DNA of 64,000 nucleotides from positions 1-64,000 of the forward strand of contig NZ_NXGI01000009.1 of assembly GCF_002993025.1 (NCBI RefSeq). Reading direction: 5' to 3'. This DNA is from Arcobacter cryaerophilus gv. crypticus (GTDB lineage Bacteria > Campylobacterota > Campylobacteria > Campylobacterales > Arcobacteraceae). This document shows positions 45,183 to 53,980 of the stretch, one piece after another. The notes under the pieces were generated by a model. That model saw only the letters and a list, made by a program, of their open reading frames with translations. It searched no databases and was not told the DNA's origin. The position numbers and the translations under genes were made by a program. How positions within the stretch are numbered: the first letter of the stretch is position 1; the number at the start of each line of letters is the position of its first letter.

Positions 45183-46202
45183 ATGAAAAAAATGTTTACA
45201 AAATTAGCTTTTGTTGGTGCTATTTTATTTGCTACGAATAGTTTGGCAGTTGAAACTGTTTGTTATAAAAATGGTTTAGATACACCATCACAAATAGAAA
45301 CTGCAAAACTTGAAGGTGGGATTTGTGGTGGTAAAACTACTGTTGGTGAGATGCTAAAAAACGGTTGGCAAATTTTAGATATAAATGTAACAACTGAAAA
45401 TGGAAAATTAAGTTACTCATACTACTTTTATCAAAATGTAAAACAGGGTTTAAGTAGCGGAACTTATGCATCAAAATTGGATTATGGGAAAAAAGAGTTC
45501 TCTATTTCACCTATGGCATTTAAAATTGATAATTTAGAAAATAACAAAACAACTATACCAAAAGGAAATTTACTTGTAGGTCAAAGTGGAATTGTTGTAC
45601 ATATTTATGACAATGACAGAAGACTAATAGTTTCAAATGCAAAAGTAGTAAGCTCAAATGAAAAAAGTTCTGTTGTAGAATATTTTGCCTTTGATGACTT
45701 AAAACAAGATGCAATTCCAACTACAAACAGAGTAGTTGAAAAAGGTGATATTTTACTTTTAAACTATATGTATGACCAATCTTTACTTATAACTCCTGAT
45801 TTTAATAACTATAAAGCAGTAAAAGATGATTTTGCACAAAACAACTTTATACATCCAGATTTATTTGGAGCGGCTTTAAAATTTCAAAATCAACCACTTC
45901 CTAGAATTGAAGATTTCCAAAAATTCGCAATTGAGCAAAATTTGGGAACTATTTTTATAGTAGTTAATAGAAAAATATTTATCTATGATGCAAAAACATT
46001 TACTCTACTAGATAGTTATAGTTTACAAATTGGTTCTTCAAAAAAACAATTACCATTTTTTACAAGAGTTGAAGAGATAAAAGGACCACTAATTGACCTT
46101 AAAAATATTCCTATTGTATCTGATGCTTTAGGTTTAAATGATGATGGAATAGATGATTCAAGCTACGATAACTACTATAAACAACTTTTGGGAGTTAAAT
46201 AG
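45183..46202 (+). CDS. PgbA-type plasminogen-binding-domain protein
   Basis: A 339-aa exported protein with a signal peptide ending near NSLAVETVCYK. It has the N-terminal domain associated with Helicobacter PgbA-like proteins: GEMLKNGWQILDIN (about 58-71), LLVGQSGIVVHIYDNDRRLIV and GDILLLNYMY. The lysine-rich C-terminal tail of Helicobacter PgbA is missing, so plasminogen binding is not implied. A cell-envelope location is likely. It lies 8 nt after bcp and overlaps the next start by one base. Confidence 0.8.
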   Translation: MKKMFTKLAFVGAILFATNSLAVETVCYKNGLDTPSQIETAKLEGGICGGKTTVGEMLKNGWQILDINVTTENGKLSYSYYFYQNVKQGLSSGTYASKLDYGKKEFSISPMAFKIDNLENNKTTIPKGNLLVGQSGIVVHIYDNDRRLIVSNAKVVSSNEKSSVVEYFAFDDLKQDAIPTTNRVVEKGDILLLNYMYDQSLLITPDFNNYKAVKDDFAQNNFIHPDLFGAALKFQNQPLPRIEDFQKFAIEQNLGTIFIVVNRKIFIYDAKTFTLLDSYSLQIGSSKKQLPFFTRVEEIKGPLIDLKNIPIVSDALGLNDDGIDDSSYDNYYKQLLGVK

Positions 46203-47590
46203 TGATTGATAAAAAACATTTAGAATATATAACTTCTATTGTTGGTGAGGAAAATGTAAAATCAGATAAAGCTCATCTAATAGCTTTTTGCTACGATGCT
46301 ACAAGAAGCCGTTTTGAGCCAGATGCTGTTGTTTTTCCAAGACACGAACAAGATGTGAGTGATATACTTAAATATTGTAATGAAAATAAAGTAGTAATTG
46401 TTCCACGAGGTGCTGGAAGTGGATTTACAGGTGGAGCATTGCCTTCAAATGGCGGAATTGTTCTTTCACTTGAAAGACATATGAATAAACTACTTGAAAT
46501 TGATATGCAAAATATGGTCGGAGTTGTTCAACCAGGACTTGTAAATATGCAATTTCAAAAAGCTGTTGAAGAAGTTGGTCTATTTTATCCTCCAGATCCA
46601 GCAAGTGAAGAGTATTCAACACTTGGTGGAAATGTAAGTGAAAATGCTGGTGGCATGAGAGCTGCTAAATATGGTATTACAAAAGATTATGTAATGGCTT
46701 TAAGAGCAGTGCTTCCAAATGGAGATATTATAATTGCTGGTAAAAAAACTATAAAAGATGTTGCTGGTTATAATGTTGCTGGTATTTTAATAGCAAGTGA
46801 AGGAACTTTGGCAGTTATTACTGAAATTACTTTAAAACTTATTCCAAAACCAAAATTTAAAAAAACTTATATGGGAGTTTTTTCAGATGTAAATAGTGCT
46901 ATGACAGCTGTTTTTAAATCACTTGCAAGTGGTGCAAATCCTGTTGCTATGGAGTTTTTAGATTCACTTGTAATAAAAGCACTAAAGCAAAAATTTCCTC
47001 AAGTTTCATTGCCAGAAAATGCTGGTGGAATTTTAATAGGTGATGTAGATGCTTCTAGTTTGGCTGAAATTGAAGACCAATTAAATATTTTAAAAGAGTC
47101 ATTTAAAGAGAATGGCTCAATAGATTTTATAGTTGCCCAAAATGAAGAAGAAGGTAAAAAACTATGGTTTGCAAGAAGAAATGCAAGTCCAGCAACAATG
47201 GTTTTTGGAACTAAAAAATTAAATGAAGATATAAGTGTTCCAAGAAGTAAACTTCCAGAAGCTTTAGATGAGATATATAAAATTGGTGACAAATATGGTT
47301 TCCAAGTACCTTGTTTTGGACATGCTGGAGATGGAAATATCCATGTAAATGTTATGGTAAAAGATAAAACAAATGAAAAAGAGATGGCTGACGGTCACAA
47401 AGCTATTGAAGAGATTTTCCAACTTGTTGTAGATATGGGTGGAACTTTAAGCGGTGAACACGGTATTGGAATATCAAAAGCTCCATTTATGAATATAGCA
47501 TTTAGCGAAGCTGAAATGAATTTATTTAGAAATATCAAAAAAGCTTTTGATCCAAACAATATTTTAAATCCATTTAAAATGGGATTATAA
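46202..47590 (+). CDS. glcD: Glycolate oxidase subunit GlcD (FAD-linked oxidase)
   Basis: A 462-aa FAD-binding PCMH-type oxidase that uses glycolate or D-lactate. The FAD site is RGAGSGFTGGALPSNGG (about 67-83), followed by NVSENAGGMRAAKYG and the C-terminal PCFGHAGDGNIHVNV and GTLSGEHGIGISK. No glcE/glcF partners are adjacent here. The start is GTG, coupled to the pgbA-like gene by one-base overlap. Confidence 0.92.
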   Translation: MIDKKHLEYITSIVGEENVKSDKAHLIAFCYDATRSRFEPDAVVFPRHEQDVSDILKYCNENKVVIVPRGAGSGFTGGALPSNGGIVLSLERHMNKLLEIDMQNMVGVVQPGLVNMQFQKAVEEVGLFYPPDPASEEYSTLGGNVSENAGGMRAAKYGITKDYVMALRAVLPNGDIIIAGKKTIKDVAGYNVAGILIASEGTLAVITEITLKLIPKPKFKKTYMGVFSDVNSAMTAVFKSLASGANPVAMEFLDSLVIKALKQKFPQVSLPENAGGILIGDVDASSLAEIEDQLNILKESFKENGSIDFIVAQNEEEGKKLWFARRNASPATMVFGTKKLNEDISVPRSKLPEALDEIYKIGDKYGFQVPCFGHAGDGNIHVNVMVKDKTNEKEMADGHKAIEEIFQLVVDMGGTLSGEHGIGISKAPFMNIAFSEAEMNLFRNIKKAFDPNNILNPFKMGL

Positions 47591-47591
47591 A

Positions 47592-48377
47592 TTGGAAAAT
47601 AGTAAAAATACTATTTCTAAAAAGCTATTTGTAGCTGTTGAAACATTTTTTAATGATGACACAAGCTACTATGCTGCAAGTCTTAGTTTTTTTACTATAT
47701 TTTCAATACTACCAATAATTGCTCTTGGAATTGCTATTATTTCACAATTTCCAGAATTTAACTCATATCTTGATATGTTTACAAATTTTTTACTAAATTT
47801 TCTAAACCCTACACACTCTGATGAAATTGTAAATACTCTAAAAAATTTTATATCAAACTCTGATAAATTAGGATTTATTGGAATATTTTATATGCTTTTT
47901 GTCTATATTATGTTTTTCAAAGATTATGATTATATTGTAAATAAAATACATCAAACAACTAGAAGAGCAATATATAAATCATTTTTTATATACACAATCT
48001 TTTTTATACTGTTTCCTGCTATTTTTATTGTCTTAAATTTACTTCTTAGTTTTAATGACAGTAATTTTTTCAAAAAAATTCTACTATTTTTATTTACTTG
48101 GCTTATCTTTTTTGCTCTATTTAAAGTAAGTGCAAACAAAATTATCTCAACAAAAGCAGCTTTTATATCATCTTTTTTGACTTTGTCAACTTTGAGTATT
48201 ACAAAAAATCTATTTGTATATTATGTAGTTTACAACAAAACATATACAACAATTTATGGCTCACTTTCAACTTTGCTTTTCTCAATTTTATGGATTTATA
48301 TTTCGTGGATAATCTATCTTTATGGTATAAAAATTTGTCATAAATTAAATATGAAATATCTAAATAAAGTCGTATAA
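47592..48377 (+). CDS. YihY/BrkB-family inner-membrane protein
   Basis: A 261-aa protein with about six transmembrane segments. The N-terminal DTSYYAASLSFFTIFSILPII and C-terminal TTIYGSLSTLLFSILWIYISWIIYLYG patterns are those of the YihY family, once called ribonuclease BN. Function is unknown. It starts with TTG one base after glcD and converges with the HNH gene (18-bp overlap). Confidence 0.87.
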   Translation: MENSKNTISKKLFVAVETFFNDDTSYYAASLSFFTIFSILPIIALGIAIISQFPEFNSYLDMFTNFLLNFLNPTHSDEIVNTLKNFISNSDKLGFIGIFYMLFVYIMFFKDYDYIVNKIHQTTRRAIYKSFFIYTIFFILFPAIFIVLNLLLSFNDSNFFKKILLFLFTWLIFFALFKVSANKIISTKAAFISSFLTLSTLSITKNLFVYYVVYNKTYTTIYGSLSTLLFSILWIYISWIIYLYGIKICHKLNMKYLNKVV

Positions 48378-48929
48378 GTCATCTTTTATTCTAAGTGGAA
48401 TTTCTGAAAAATCCTTATCCTCATTTTTTATAAGATTAAAACAACTTGAGCAAAGTAGTATAAGATTTTCAATATTATACCCTCCATTTTCATGACTTTC
48501 TTGAGCTAAAACTATAGAACTTTTTTGTATTTTATCCATAACATTTCCACATCTATTGCAAATTCCATCTTCTCTAAAAAAAACCAACTCTTTTCTTCGT
48601 AAAAAGTCTTGTGGAATTTTTTTGTTTGGTTGAGAGTTTATCCCATAACCACTCCAAATAAGCTCTTTTTTCACACTTTTTTGAGTTGTCTTTTCCCAGT
48701 GGAAATCTGCAAATTGTCTTATAATTTGATGAATAACCATAGCTTTTTGAACTTTTAAATTATCTTCTTCTTCCTTGTCTTCATAAAAAGTTAAGTCAAA
48801 ATGAATATTTGGATACTCTCTTTTTAAATAACTATTAGCTAAATCCAAAAAGAGTTGAAACTTATTAAATTTCAACTCTTTTTTTTCTTCTTCTTTAGTT
48901 TCAAATAGTTTTTTGATATTATCAAACAT
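48360..48929 (-). CDS. HNH endonuclease-like protein
   Basis: A 189-aa protein whose C-terminal half has a zinc-type HNH: EDGICNRCGNVMDK (C-x-x-C), then LAQESHENGGYNIENLILLCSSCFNLI (H-E-N and C-x-x-C). The first His of the usual metal site is not in the standard place, so catalysis is uncertain. The N-terminal half is helical and charged. Unlike restriction HNH genes, it stands alone beside murA. Role may be DNA repair or be vestigial. Confidence 0.75.
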   Translation of the reverse strand: MFDNIKKLFETKEEEKKELKFNKFQLFLDLANSYLKREYPNIHFDLTFYEDKEEEDNLKVQKAMVIHQIIRQFADFHWEKTTQKSVKKELIWSGYGINSQPNKKIPQDFLRRKELVFFREDGICNRCGNVMDKIQKSSIVLAQESHENGGYNIENLILLCSSCFNLIKNEDKDFSEIPLRIKDDLYDFI

Positions 48930-48932
48930 ATC

Positions 48933-50201
48933 TTATTTTTCTTTACACCTTTGAATACTTGCACCAATTTTTAAGAATTTTCCTTCTAAATCTTCATATC
49001 CTCTATCAAGATGATAAATTCTATGAATATTTGTCTCTCCTTGTGCAACCAAAGCTGCTAAAACAAGAGCCGAAGATGCTCTTAAATCTGTTGCCATAAC
49101 ATCTGTTCCGCTTAAATTACCTTTTTCACCAATAATTGTAGCTATATTTCCATTTAAATGAATTTCAGCTCCAAGTCGAACAAGCTCGCTTGCATGCATA
49201 AATCTATTTTCAAAAAGTCTCTCATCAATTGTGCTAGTTCCTTCCGCTTGAGTTGCAAGTGCCATAAACTGAGCTTGCATATCTGTTGGGAAACCTGGAT
49301 ATTCTGTTGTGATAATATTTACAGGTAAAATTTTTGATGTAGGGAAAATTGTAAGTTCATCTTCTTTTATATCTATTTCAAAATTCATCTCTTCTAGCTT
49401 TGAAATAACAGCTTCAAGATGAGCTGGAACAATATTTTTTATAGTTAATTTTTGATTTGTAATAGCAGCTGCACACATATAAGTTCCAGCTTCTATTCTA
49501 TCAGGAATTACGCTAAAAGGTTTGATATCAAGTAACTCTCCACCTGTTCCTTCAATTATAATTTTAGAAGTTCCAATTCCTTCTATTTTCACTCCAGCAC
49601 TTGCTATTACTTCACATAATTGAACAATTTCTGGCTCTTTTGCTGCATTTATTATAGTTGTAACTCCAGAAGCTAAAGCTGCTGCCATAACTGTATTTTC
49701 AGTTCCACCAACTGTAACTTTATCAAATACAATTTTTGCACCTTTTAATCCATTTGGAGCAGTTGCTTTTATATATCCTTGAAGTATTTCAATTTTTGCA
49801 CCCATAGCTTCCAAAGCTTTTAAGTGTAAATCAACAGGTCTTTGCCCTATTGCACAACCTCCTGGAAGAGAAACTTCACAATGCCCAAATCTAGCTAAAA
49901 GTGGTCCTAAAACCAAAATAGATGCTCTCATAGTTTTTACTATATCATAAGTTGCAATTGTATTATCTACGATGCTAGTATCTATTTTTGCACTGTTTTT
50001 ATCTTTTTCAAAACTACCACCTAGCATTTTTATAAGCTTCAAAAAAGTGTTTATATCAGCAACATCTGGAAGATTGTTTATGATAGTTTCGTTTTTTGCT
50101 AAAATAGTACAAGCTATTAAAGGAAGTGCCGCATTTTTTGCTCCAGAAATAAGTATTTCTCCACTTAGTTTTTGATTTCCTATGATTTTTAAATAATCCA
50201 T
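48933..50201 (-). CDS. murA: UDP-N-acetylglucosamine 1-carboxyvinyltransferase
   Basis: MurA starts peptidoglycan precursor synthesis by adding enolpyruvate to UDP-GlcNAc. The 422-aa protein has [15 protein letters not shown] near the N-terminus, the catalytic Cys-116 in [12 protein letters not shown] (the fosfomycin target; a Cys, not Asp), and [15 protein letters not shown] with [10 protein letters not shown] near the end. It begins the minus-strand pair with the HNH gene 3 nt behind it. It is divergent from the permease across a 97-bp gap. Confidence 0.97.
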   Translation of the reverse strand: MDYLKIIGNQKLSGEILISGAKNAALPLIACTILAKNETIINNLPDVADINTFLKLIKMLGGSFEKDKNSAKIDTSIVDNTIATYDIVKTMRASILVLGPLLARFGHCEVSLPGGCAIGQRPVDLHLKALEAMGAKIEILQGYIKATAPNGLKGAKIVFDKVTVGGTENTVMAAALASGVTTIINAAKEPEIVQLCEVIASAGVKIEGIGTSKIIIEGTGGELLDIKPFSVIPDRIEAGTYMCAAAITNQKLTIKNIVPAHLEAVISKLEEMNFEIDIKEDELTIFPTSKILPVNIITTEYPGFPTDMQAQFMALATQAEGTSTIDERLFENRFMHASELVRLGAEIHLNGNIATIIGEKGNLSGTDVMATDLRASSALVLAALVAQGETNIHRIYHLDRGYEDLEGKFLKIGASIQRCKEK

Positions 50202-50298
50202 AAATTTCCTAAATAATGTTTAAAATAGCTTAAATTTTAACGAAATATTGCTTTAACTCAAATTTTGCAATACTTTTACTTTTTAAAAGGATTTTGGA

Positions 50299-51177
50299 TT
50301 GGAAGAAAATGTAAATAAAGCTATAAAATATATGATTATTGCTTCTTTTTTATTTGCTTTAATGGGAGTTGCTGCAAAAGAGCTTAGCTCAAATATTAGT
50401 ACTATTGAAATAGTATTTTTTAGAAATGTTTTTGGAGTATTTTTTATACTATTTTCTATATACAAAAGCCCACTTAATCAACTAGGTGGAAAATTTTGCT
50501 TACTTATTTTTAGAGGAGTTGCTGGATTTTCAGCTTTGCTTTTCTTCTTTTATAATATTGCAAATATTCCTTTGGGTGAGGCTATGACTTTTTCCAAAAC
50601 ATCTACAATATTTACAGCACTTTTGGCATATTTTTTTCTAAAAGAACATATTGGATTTAAAGGTTGGATTGGAGTATTTATTGGATTTATTGGAATTTTA
50701 TTTATTGCCGAGTTTGATGGAAGTAGTTTAGAAAAAACAGATTATTTAGGAATTTTATCAGGTGTTGGAGCAGCTTTGGCATATACATCTATACGAGAAT
50801 TAAGAAAATATTATGATAGTAGAGCTATAGTTTTGAGCTTTATGGGTGTTGGTACAATATTCCCTTTAATTTTTATGATAATAAGTGAGTTTTATGTAAA
50901 TCCAAATCTTGATTTTATGCTAGGAACTTTTGTAATGCCACAAGCAAAAGATTGGATTTTTATAGCTTTATTAGGAATTTTTTCTACTTATGCACAAATA
51001 TATATGACAAAATCGTACTCTCTTGCAAAAGCAGGAATTGTAAGCACAGTTTCGTATAGTAATATTGTTTTTTCAATAATTTTAGGACTTTTTATAGGAG
51101 ATGCTTTTCCATCTTTTATAGTGCTTTTGGGTATAATTTTTATTGTAATTAGTGGAATAATGGTTAGTAAAAAATAA
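50299..51177 (+). CDS. EamA/DMT-superfamily permease
   Basis: A 292-aa membrane protein with about ten helices in two EamA repeats, with FRNVFGVFFILFSI in the first and the second starting near GILSGVGAALAYTSIREL. Such proteins export or import small metabolites; the substrate cannot be told. The TTG start follows AAAAGGA. Downstream kdsA is 45 nt away on the same strand, possibly with its own promoter. Confidence 0.88.
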   Translation: MEENVNKAIKYMIIASFLFALMGVAAKELSSNISTIEIVFFRNVFGVFFILFSIYKSPLNQLGGKFCLLIFRGVAGFSALLFFFYNIANIPLGEAMTFSKTSTIFTALLAYFFLKEHIGFKGWIGVFIGFIGILFIAEFDGSSLEKTDYLGILSGVGAALAYTSIRELRKYYDSRAIVLSFMGVGTIFPLIFMIISEFYVNPNLDFMLGTFVMPQAKDWIFIALLGIFSTYAQIYMTKSYSLAKAGIVSTVSYSNIVFSIILGLFIGDAFPSFIVLLGIIFIVISGIMVSKK

Positions 51178-51222
51178 TAAATTCACAGATTTGGAACCAA
51201 TTAAATAAAAGGAAAATATATT

Positions 51223-52023
51223 ATGTTGACAGTTATGACAGGACCTTGTGTTTTAGAAGATATGGATACAGTTTTAAAAATAGCAGAAAAATTAAGACCT
51301 CTTAGTGAAGATAAAAGAGTTGATTTTTATTTTAAAGCTAGTTTTGACAAGGCAAACAGAACAAGCCTAAGCTCATTTAGAGGTCCAGGACTTGATGAGG
51401 GATTAAAAATATTTGAAAAAATCAAAAAAGAGTTTGGGTACAAAGTGGTTACCGATATTCACGAATCATATCAAGCAGCACCTGCTGGAGAGGTTATGGA
51501 TATACTTCAAATTCCAGCTTTTTTGTGTCGTCAAACAGATTTGTTAGTAGCCTCTGCTAAAACAAAAGCAAAAATAAATATCAAAAAAGGTCAGTTTTTG
51601 GCAGCTGATGCTATGAAACACCCTGTTGAAAAAGTATTAAACACAAGAGGAATAAGTGAAGTTAGCTATGAAAGTAGCAAAAAAGCTGGTGTTTGGCTTT
51701 GTGAAAGAGGAAATACTTTTGGATATGGTGCTTTGGTTGTGGATATGAGAAATCTACTACTTTTAAGACAATATGCACCTGTGATTTTTGATGCAACACA
51801 TAGTGTGCAAATTCCAAGCACTGGAGGAACAACAGGTGGAAATAGCTCTTTTGTACCATATATGGCAAGAGCGGCTGCTAGTGTTGGAGTAGATGGTTTT
51901 TTCTTTGAAACACATATTGACCCAAAAACAGCAAAAAGCGATGGACCAAATATGCTTAGTATTGAACAACTTTATAAAACAATGGATGAGATTTTTGCTA
52001 TTAAAGAGGCTTTAGGAAACTAA
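51223..52023 (+). CDS. kdsA: 3-deoxy-8-phosphooctulonate (Kdo-8-phosphate) synthase
   Basis: KdsA condenses PEP with arabinose 5-phosphate to make Kdo-8-phosphate for the LPS inner core. The 266-aa protein has FYFKASFDKANRTSLSSFRGPG, VVTDIHES, AFLCRQTDLL, CERGNTFGYG and THSVQIPS in order, all typical of the family, including the cysteine of the metal-dependent type near the N-terminus (GPCVLED). It serves the large LPS locus in the same window. It converges with the MscS-like gene by a 4-bp overlap. Confidence 0.96.
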   Translation: MLTVMTGPCVLEDMDTVLKIAEKLRPLSEDKRVDFYFKASFDKANRTSLSSFRGPGLDEGLKIFEKIKKEFGYKVVTDIHESYQAAPAGEVMDILQIPAFLCRQTDLLVASAKTKAKINIKKGQFLAADAMKHPVEKVLNTRGISEVSYESSKKAGVWLCERGNTFGYGALVVDMRNLLLLRQYAPVIFDATHSVQIPSTGGTTGGNSSFVPYMARAAASVGVDGFFFETHIDPKTAKSDGPNMLSIEQLYKTMDEIFAIKEALGN

Positions 52024-52943
52024 AACTCTTTATAGTTATTATTTAATTTCTCATTTGCTTGATTAACTGCTTTTGGTCTAAACTTCAATAAATCATCTAA
52101 ATAGTTGTTGTAATTGTATTTATATGTAGTTAATTTTAATTTTATTACTACATCTTCTTTTGTATCAAACTCAATATCTATTTTATAAAATGGTTTTAAA
52201 AAAGGTGTTGAGTTATATTTTGATTTTAGTGATAAAATAGCTTCTCTTAATGTTTTAAAATCTACTTCTATTGCATTTATATAGTTGTTTAATTCCTCTT
52301 TTATCTCTTTTACATATTCTTCCAATGGATAATCACTTTTTACTATATATTTAAACTCCACATAATCCAAATCTTTAACTACTTTATGTATTATTTCTAG
52401 CTCATTTAATGCTTTATTTTCAAGTGAAAATAGTTGTCCACTCATCTCATTTTTATATATTGTTTTAAATAAATTAACTTTTGTTATTTTACAAATTTCG
52501 TTTGGTTTATTTTTAAAATAAAACTCCATACCCTCATGAATTGTTGTTGGAATTGCTGATCTATAAAAAAACCCTAAAAATATATTGTTTAATTGCTCTT
52601 TCATTGAGAATAAAGAGATTAAAATAAATGCAGATAATATAGGGATTATTATTGATAAATTGTTTTTTGAGATAATAAAAAAAGATAGGATTATAAATAA
52701 TATCAAATATATTTTTAATAAATATTTCCTTTTTTGATATAAAGTTGCCTCTAAATTTATTTTTTTTAACTCTATTTTAGTTTTCTTTATGCTTGGTTTA
52801 TAGTATTTATTTAAGATAATATTGTTAATTAAATATGTTATTAATAAGATTATTGATAATAATATTAGTTTACTATAATCAAAATCTATTAATAAGCTTA
52901 ATAAACTTTCTAAATCCATAAATAATTTTTTTATTATATTCAT
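52020..52943 (-). CDS. Divergent MscS-like membrane protein
   Basis: A 307-aa protein with three hydrophobic regions (about 25-45, 75-95 and 96-113) followed by SMKEQLNNIFLGFFYRSAIPT, in the place of the MscS pore helix and start of its beta domain. The remaining 170 residues are soluble with an alternating strand/helix pattern like the MscS vestibule. The usual Gly/Ala pore residues are replaced. I infer a distant mechanosensitive-channel homologue. Isoleucine and asparagine content is extreme. Confidence 0.55.
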   Translation of the reverse strand: MNIIKKLFMDLESLLSLLIDFDYSKLILLSIILLITYLINNIILNKYYKPSIKKTKIELKKINLEATLYQKRKYLLKIYLILFIILSFFIISKNNLSIIIPILSAFILISLFSMKEQLNNIFLGFFYRSAIPTTIHEGMEFYFKNKPNEICKITKVNLFKTIYKNEMSGQLFSLENKALNELEIIHKVVKDLDYVEFKYIVKSDYPLEEYVKEIKEELNNYINAIEVDFKTLREAILSLKSKYNSTPFLKPFYKIDIEFDTKEDVVIKLKLTTYKYNYNNYLDDLLKFRPKAVNQANEKLNNNYKEF

Positions 52944-53115
52944 TTTTCTTCTTTATTTTTAATTAATAGCTAAAATAAGCATATTTGTATTTTTTTATAA
53001 AATGACTTTTGTTATATTATTTTGTAGATTTTATCATATTTTTTAATTATTGAAAACAAAACTTTAATTCCATACATTTTAATTTACTTTTTAATAGGAT
53101 TTGAATTATTTGATC
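52944..53115. other. Gap with no gene seen
   Basis: AT-rich sequence between the MscS-like gene and the IS3 scar, with stops in all frames. It would hold the promoter of the minus-strand MscS-like gene; no clear box is visible. Confidence 0.5.
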
Positions 53116-53247
53116 TGTCAACACTTTATAGGACAAAAAATTCATAATTTAACTAACCATTTCTAAACTTAATATTTTATCTTCAAATTCAGTTAGTGAT
53201 ACATATCGATTTTATGCTGTTTTTATTCTATTAAAAATAAAAACATT
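53116..53247 (-). mobile_element. IS3-family end: transposase C-terminal scar plus terminal repeat
   Basis: On the minus strand 53149-53247 reads NVFIFNRIKTA, a stop, then NRYVSLTEFEDKILSLEMVS and stop. This matches the conserved IS3 orfB C-terminus (YN-x-RIKTALNYxSPTEFE). Just beyond, TGTCAACACTTTATAGGACA (53116-53135) looks like the element's terminal repeat. The rest of the element is gone, and an internal stop marks decay. No target duplication could be verified because the other end is absent. Confidence 0.75.
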
Positions 53248-53322
53248 ACAAATTGCAATTTTTTTAGATATTTTTAAATTTTATTGATATTATTTGAAAT
53301 ATTTAATATTTGGAGAATATCA

Positions 53323-53388
53323 ATGAGTGAATCAGTTTTAATAATAGGAAGTTTATTTGCTTTTATAAGTTTCTTTACTTCTGTGTAG
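53323..53388 (+). CDS. 21-aa hydrophobic peptide ORF
   Basis: The ORF MSESVLIIGSLFAFISFFTSV is preceded by TTGGAG nine bases before the ATG and followed 10 nt later by a terminator hairpin. The peptide is one transmembrane helix with a charged N-terminus, like known small accessory membrane proteins. Its size prevents a confident call, but RBS, ORF and terminator together form a complete small unit right next to the IS3 scar. I know no homologue. Confidence 0.5.
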   Translation: MSESVLIIGSLFAFISFFTSV

Positions 53389-53398
53389 ACATCAAATT

Positions 53399-53428
53399 AT
53401 AAGCCCCAAAATGGGCTTATTTATTTAG
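53399..53428 (+). terminator. Terminator after the 21-aa ORF
   Basis: A perfect 8-bp stem ATAAGCCC/GGGCTTAT with a 6-nt loop is followed by TTATTTAGTTTTTT. It would end the plus-strand small ORF transcript and may also serve the convergent DUF3833 unit. Confidence 0.8.
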
Positions 53429-53452
53429 TTTTTTGAGATAAGATTAGCGAAT

Positions 53453-53980
53453 CTACTCTTTTATTATTGTAATTACTAACTCTCCAACTACAAATCCAAA
53501 TTTTTTCATTTTTGAGTGATTTATGATAACTTTTTCATCTTGAAGATGCAACCAATCTTGTACACTTAAATCAATAGTTGAACTTTTATAAGGTGTTCTC
53601 ATAACATAATCAATCATTACTGTATTTCCATTTGCTATCATAGGACTTTCCCCAACTATATCATTGGCAGTTGCTATAAACTTTTTATCAGAAGTTGGTT
53701 TTAAAGTCCAAACTCTTTTCATCTCTTCACCATCATCATAAACAAAAAACTCATCTAAAGTTCCAACACCGTTTTTATCCCATGACCCAATCATTGTTCC
53801 ACTAAAACTTCTAATTATCTTTCCACTTCTATCTTTTACAATTCCATAAGCTCTTAATTTTCCATTAAAATACTCTTGAGGAATAAACTCTGGTTTTGTA
53901 TTGCTAAAATCTTCTATTTTCATACTTGCACATCCTGTTAATAAAATTGTTGTTATAAAAATTAATAATAAATTTTTCAT
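53453..53980 (-). CDS. DUF3833-family lipoprotein
   Basis: A 175-aa lipoprotein: signal sequence MKNLLLIFITTILLTGCAS with the lipobox Cys at position 17. The remainder has GKLRAYGIVKDRSGKIIRSFS and FFVYDDGEEMKRVWTLKP, matching DUF3833. The function is unknown, but the gene is regularly found with cfa-like, DUF1365 and amine-oxidase-like genes, as here. Its start overlaps the cfa-like stop by 4 nt, and it is the last gene in this unit. Confidence 0.87.
   Translation of the reverse strand: MKNLLLIFITTILLTGCASMKIEDFSNTKPEFIPQEYFNGKLRAYGIVKDRSGKIIRSFSGTMIGSWDKNGVGTLDEFFVYDDGEEMKRVWTLKPTSDKKFIATANDIVGESPMIANGNTVMIDYVMRTPYKSSTIDLSVQDWLHLQDEKVIINHSKMKKFGFVVGELVITIIKE

Noticed and set aside
45183-46202. 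Functional plasminogen-binding protein
   Set aside because: Only the N-terminal domain is shared; the Lys-rich C-terminus linked to binding is absent.
53141-53452. Riboswitch upstream of the DUF3833 unit
   Set aside because: The stretch lies downstream of that minus-strand unit and is explained by an IS scar, a small ORF and a terminator.
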